Made by a program: the position numbers and the translations under genes | In this document: positions 15,850-17,938 of the stretch, piece by piece | Position numbering within the stretch: the stretch's first letter is position 1 | Layout of the letters: every line of letters starts with the position of its first letter | Assembly: GCA_964453575.1 (NCBI GenBank) | Contig: CAYVRW010000047.1 | Coordinates: 1 to 17,938, forward strand | Direction of reading: 5' to 3' | Length of the DNA stretch: 17,938 nt | From: JABDBK01 sp964453575 | Lineage (GTDB): Bacteria; Pseudomonadota; Gammaproteobacteria; DSM-16500 | The notes under the pieces: model-generated | Told to the model about the DNA's origin: nothing | What the model saw: only the letters and a program-made list of their open reading frames with translations | Database searches by the model: none

Positions 15850-16942
15850 AAATACCATGATTTATGATCCTATTGATTTTATTAATCAAATGATTGAAGC
15901 AGGCATTAAACAATCTGCTTCCGACATACATATAGAACCTTACGAAAAAAGGTGCAGAATTCGTTATCGCTGCGATGGTCTGCTCTATGAAAAACTATCA
16001 CTTGCTCCAGAATTTGCGTTACGTATTATGGCTAGATTAAAAGTACTGGCAAAACTTGATATTACCGAACATCGATTTCCTCAAGACGGACGGTTTCAAT
16101 ATCACTCTACGGATATCCGCATTAACACTTGTGCTACCTATTTCGGTGAAAAAATGGTATTGCGATTATTGAACAGCAATAAAACTTTATTAACTATTCC
16201 AGCACTTGGATTTTATGACGCCCAACAACAATTATTTATGCATAATATCACTAAACCACAAGGTCTGATCATCGTTACAGGGCCCACCAGCAGCGGAAAA
16301 ACATCAACACTTTACGCATGCTTAAATCATCTCAATAGCATCGAAAAAAACATCATGACCATAGAAGATCCCATTGAAATTCAAATTGAAGGCATTAACC
16401 AAATGAATGTGCAAGCAAAAATTCAGCTAGATTTTTCTATACTTTTACGCGCTATCTTACGTCAAGACCCTGACATTATTTTAATAGGTGAAATTCGTGA
16501 CAAAGAAACAGCTGCTATTGCCATACAAGCAGCGACTACAGGTCATTTAGTTTTGACCTCACTGCACACCAACAACACGGCGGAAACTGTTTCACGCTTA
16601 GTCTCTTTAGGTGTATCACCATTGCATATGGCTCATTGCGTTTCTCTTATCATTGCTCAACGTTTAATTAGAAAATTATGCGGTCAGTGCAAGCAGCTAA
16701 ATGCACAGCAAACAATGTATACTGCAACAGGGTGTTTACACTGCTTAAATGGTTATCTTGGCAGAACCGGCGTTTTCGAGTTACTACCTATCGATGAAAA
16801 TATTTTGTCTGATACTAATCCTAGTATGATCAAGCATCAAATGGAAACAAATGGCCATACTTTATTATATCAATCCGCCTATCAAAAAGTACTTGATGGC
16901 ATTACCAGCTTAGATGAAATTAATCGAGTTATCATGCATTAA
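15842..16942 (+). CDS. pilB: Type IV pilus assembly ATPase PilB (GspE family), short form
   Basis: The 366-aa product is the hexameric motor that drives pilin assembly from the cytoplasmic side. It shows SASDIHIEP at 25-33, Walker A GPTSSGKT at 147-154, the Asp box IMTIEDPIE at 171-179, Walker B DPDIILIGE at 209-217 and the His box TGHLVLTSLHT at 233-243. The zinc tetracysteine is C280/C283 and C298/C301. ATG 15842 is preferred because it overlaps the pilA stop in ATGTCTGA, with GGA 8 nt upstream. The frame stays open upstream into pilA, where an ATG at 15791 would add 17 unlikely residues. Typical PilB is about 560 aa with an N-terminal MshEN-type domain, which is absent here. The cysteine loop is also short (14 residues). 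Confidence 0.92.
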   Translation: MSENTMIYDPIDFINQMIEAGIKQSASDIHIEPYEKRCRIRYRCDGLLYEKLSLAPEFALRIMARLKVLAKLDITEHRFPQDGRFQYHSTDIRINTCATYFGEKMVLRLLNSNKTLLTIPALGFYDAQQQLFMHNITKPQGLIIVTGPTSSGKTSTLYACLNHLNSIEKNIMTIEDPIEIQIEGINQMNVQAKIQLDFSILLRAILRQDPDIILIGEIRDKETAAIAIQAATTGHLVLTSLHTNNTAETVSRLVSLGVSPLHMAHCVSLIIAQRLIRKLCGQCKQLNAQQTMYTATGCLHCLNGYLGRTGVFELLPIDENILSDTNPSMIKHQMETNGHTLLYQSAYQKVLDGITSLDEINRVIMH

Positions 16943-16943
16943 T

Positions 16944-17938
16944 ATGAAAATTTTTAATAATAAAATTAAACCGCTCGATCTCGTCGTCTTTTTTCGGCAA
17001 TTTGCTGCGCTTATTTCTGCAAATATTCCTATCATCCAAAGCATAGAAATGCTTGAGCAAACACAACCTAATGTATTAATAAAATCAATTCTATTGGATT
17101 TAAAATACAGCATAGAAAGAGGGAATGCTTTTTCGTATAGTCTTAGTAAATTTTTAATGTATTTTGATGAGATTACCTGTTTTTTATTAGCTATCGGTGA
17201 AAAATCCGGTACTTTTGATGTGATGTTACAACACATTGCTAATCATAAAGAAAAAACCTATCGTTTTAATCATAAAATCAAACAATCGTTATTTTATCCT
17301 GTGGTAGTAAGTATAGTCGCGGTGATAGTTTGTCTTATTATGTTACTTTTTATTGTTCCTCGTTTTAATCAATTATTTCAAGAAACGCATGTTCCATTAC
17401 CGGCGTTTACCTTAGCTGTCGTACATTTTTCAGAAATGTTGCAAACGTATAGCTTGCTATTTTTAATGCCATTTATTATTTTTGTTCTTTTCAAAAAAAA
17501 TTTTCAATCACCTTATTTATTACGTCAATCACAAATCATCATTGGTCATATACCTATCCTAAGGTCCATTTCAAAATTAAAACGAATCATCCATTTTACC
17601 CGCTATTTTTCCATCACCCTCAAAGCAGGTTTGCCTATGAATGAATCCATCCCACTTATTGCAAAAGCATGTCATCATTTTGCCTTTGAAGATGATTTAA
17701 TGGCGGTTAAACATGACATAGAAAAAGGCAATAAAATACATAATGCGATGCGAAAAAACCCGAACTTTCCTATTTTAATGATAGAAATGATTAAAATTGG
17801 CGAAGAATCGGGCACTTTGGAGCATATGCTTGAAAAAATATCTACGCTTTATGAAAATGAGTTAGATCAACTTACAAGCTATTTAAGTGATTTATTAGAA
17901 CCCTTGATTATGGTGATTCTTGGTGTTTTAATCGGTGG
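16944..17938 (+). CDS. pilC: Type IV pilus inner-membrane platform protein PilC (GspF family), 3' partial
   Basis: The frame opens at ATG 16944, one base after the pilB stop, and runs open off the right edge (331 codons). Two T2SSF repeats are visible. The first has an R-Q-F-A-x-L-I-S-A-N-I-P segment near residues 18-29 and A-I-G-E-K-S-G-T-F near 83-91. The second has TRYFSITLKAGLPMNES near residues 214-230 and I-G-E-E-S-G-T-L near 286-293. Membrane segments lie near 115-140, 165-180 and at the truncated end (LIMVILGVLIGG). It anchors the PilB motor and pilin extraction in the inner membrane. Family length is about 400 aa, so roughly 70 residues are missing outside the window. It is translationally linked to pilB. 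Confidence 0.93.
   Translation, partial: MKIFNNKIKPLDLVVFFRQFAALISANIPIIQSIEMLEQTQPNVLIKSILLDLKYSIERGNAFSYSLSKFLMYFDEITCFLLAIGEKSGTFDVMLQHIANHKEKTYRFNHKIKQSLFYPVVVSIVAVIVCLIMLLFIVPRFNQLFQETHVPLPAFTLAVVHFSEMLQTYSLLFLMPFIIFVLFKKNFQSPYLLRQSQIIIGHIPILRSISKLKRIIHFTRYFSITLKAGLPMNESIPLIAKACHHFAFEDDLMAVKHDIEKGNKIHNAMRKNPNFPILMIEMIKIGEESGTLEHMLEKISTLYENELDQLTSYLSDLLEPLIMVILGVLIG

Overview
The window is AT-rich (by eye about one third G+C), gene-dense DNA from a Gram-negative bacterium. The type IV pilus genes, ttcA and an ArnT-like lipid A glycosyltransferase set point to Gammaproteobacteria. Low G+C together with two giant fusion proteins ending in ankyrin-like repeats suggests a host-associated lineage such as Legionellales (Coxiella/Legionella relatives), or possibly a Francisella-like group. 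This placement is inference; there is no rRNA or tRNA gene to settle it. I see no insertion sequence, CRISPR array or tRNA. No gene-free stretch exceeds about 190 bp.

Left half (1-9873, all minus strand): ttcA is followed by two tandem paralogous giant genes, copy B (3159-8996, complete, 1945 aa) and copy A (3088 to the left edge, at least 1029 codons, 3' end outside the window). Both start with a PEP-synthase-type ATP-grasp domain and a swivelling phosphohistidine domain with the catalytic His. I do not recognise a PEP/pyruvate-binding barrel after it. Instead there is a long, mostly helical region and, in copy B, degenerate ankyrin-like repeats. This pair is the most novel content. The duplication covers the coding region and a short leader, and a 13-bp G+C-rich perfect hairpin lies exactly at the junction.

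Middle (9883-13871): a cold-shock protein gene with a strong intrinsic terminator, then a three-gene glycolipid-modification set. It consists of a YdjC/ChbG/HpnK-type deacetylase (minus), an ArnT-like GT39/GT83 membrane glycosyltransferase (plus) and a GtrB/DPM1-like GT2 glycosyltransferase (minus). The enzyme types match Francisella NaxD-FlmK-FlmF2, which make undecaprenyl-phosphate amino sugar and move it to lipid A. The two glycosyltransferase genes overlap tail to tail by 43 bp.

Right part (13915-17938, plus strand): a dicarboxylate/glutamate-type cation symporter with a recognisable promoter and an altered Na-site motif, then a compact pilA-pilB-pilC operon. pilB overlaps the pilA stop codon and pilC starts one base after the pilB stop codon. 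PilB is short, lacking the usual N-terminal domain. pilC runs off the right edge.
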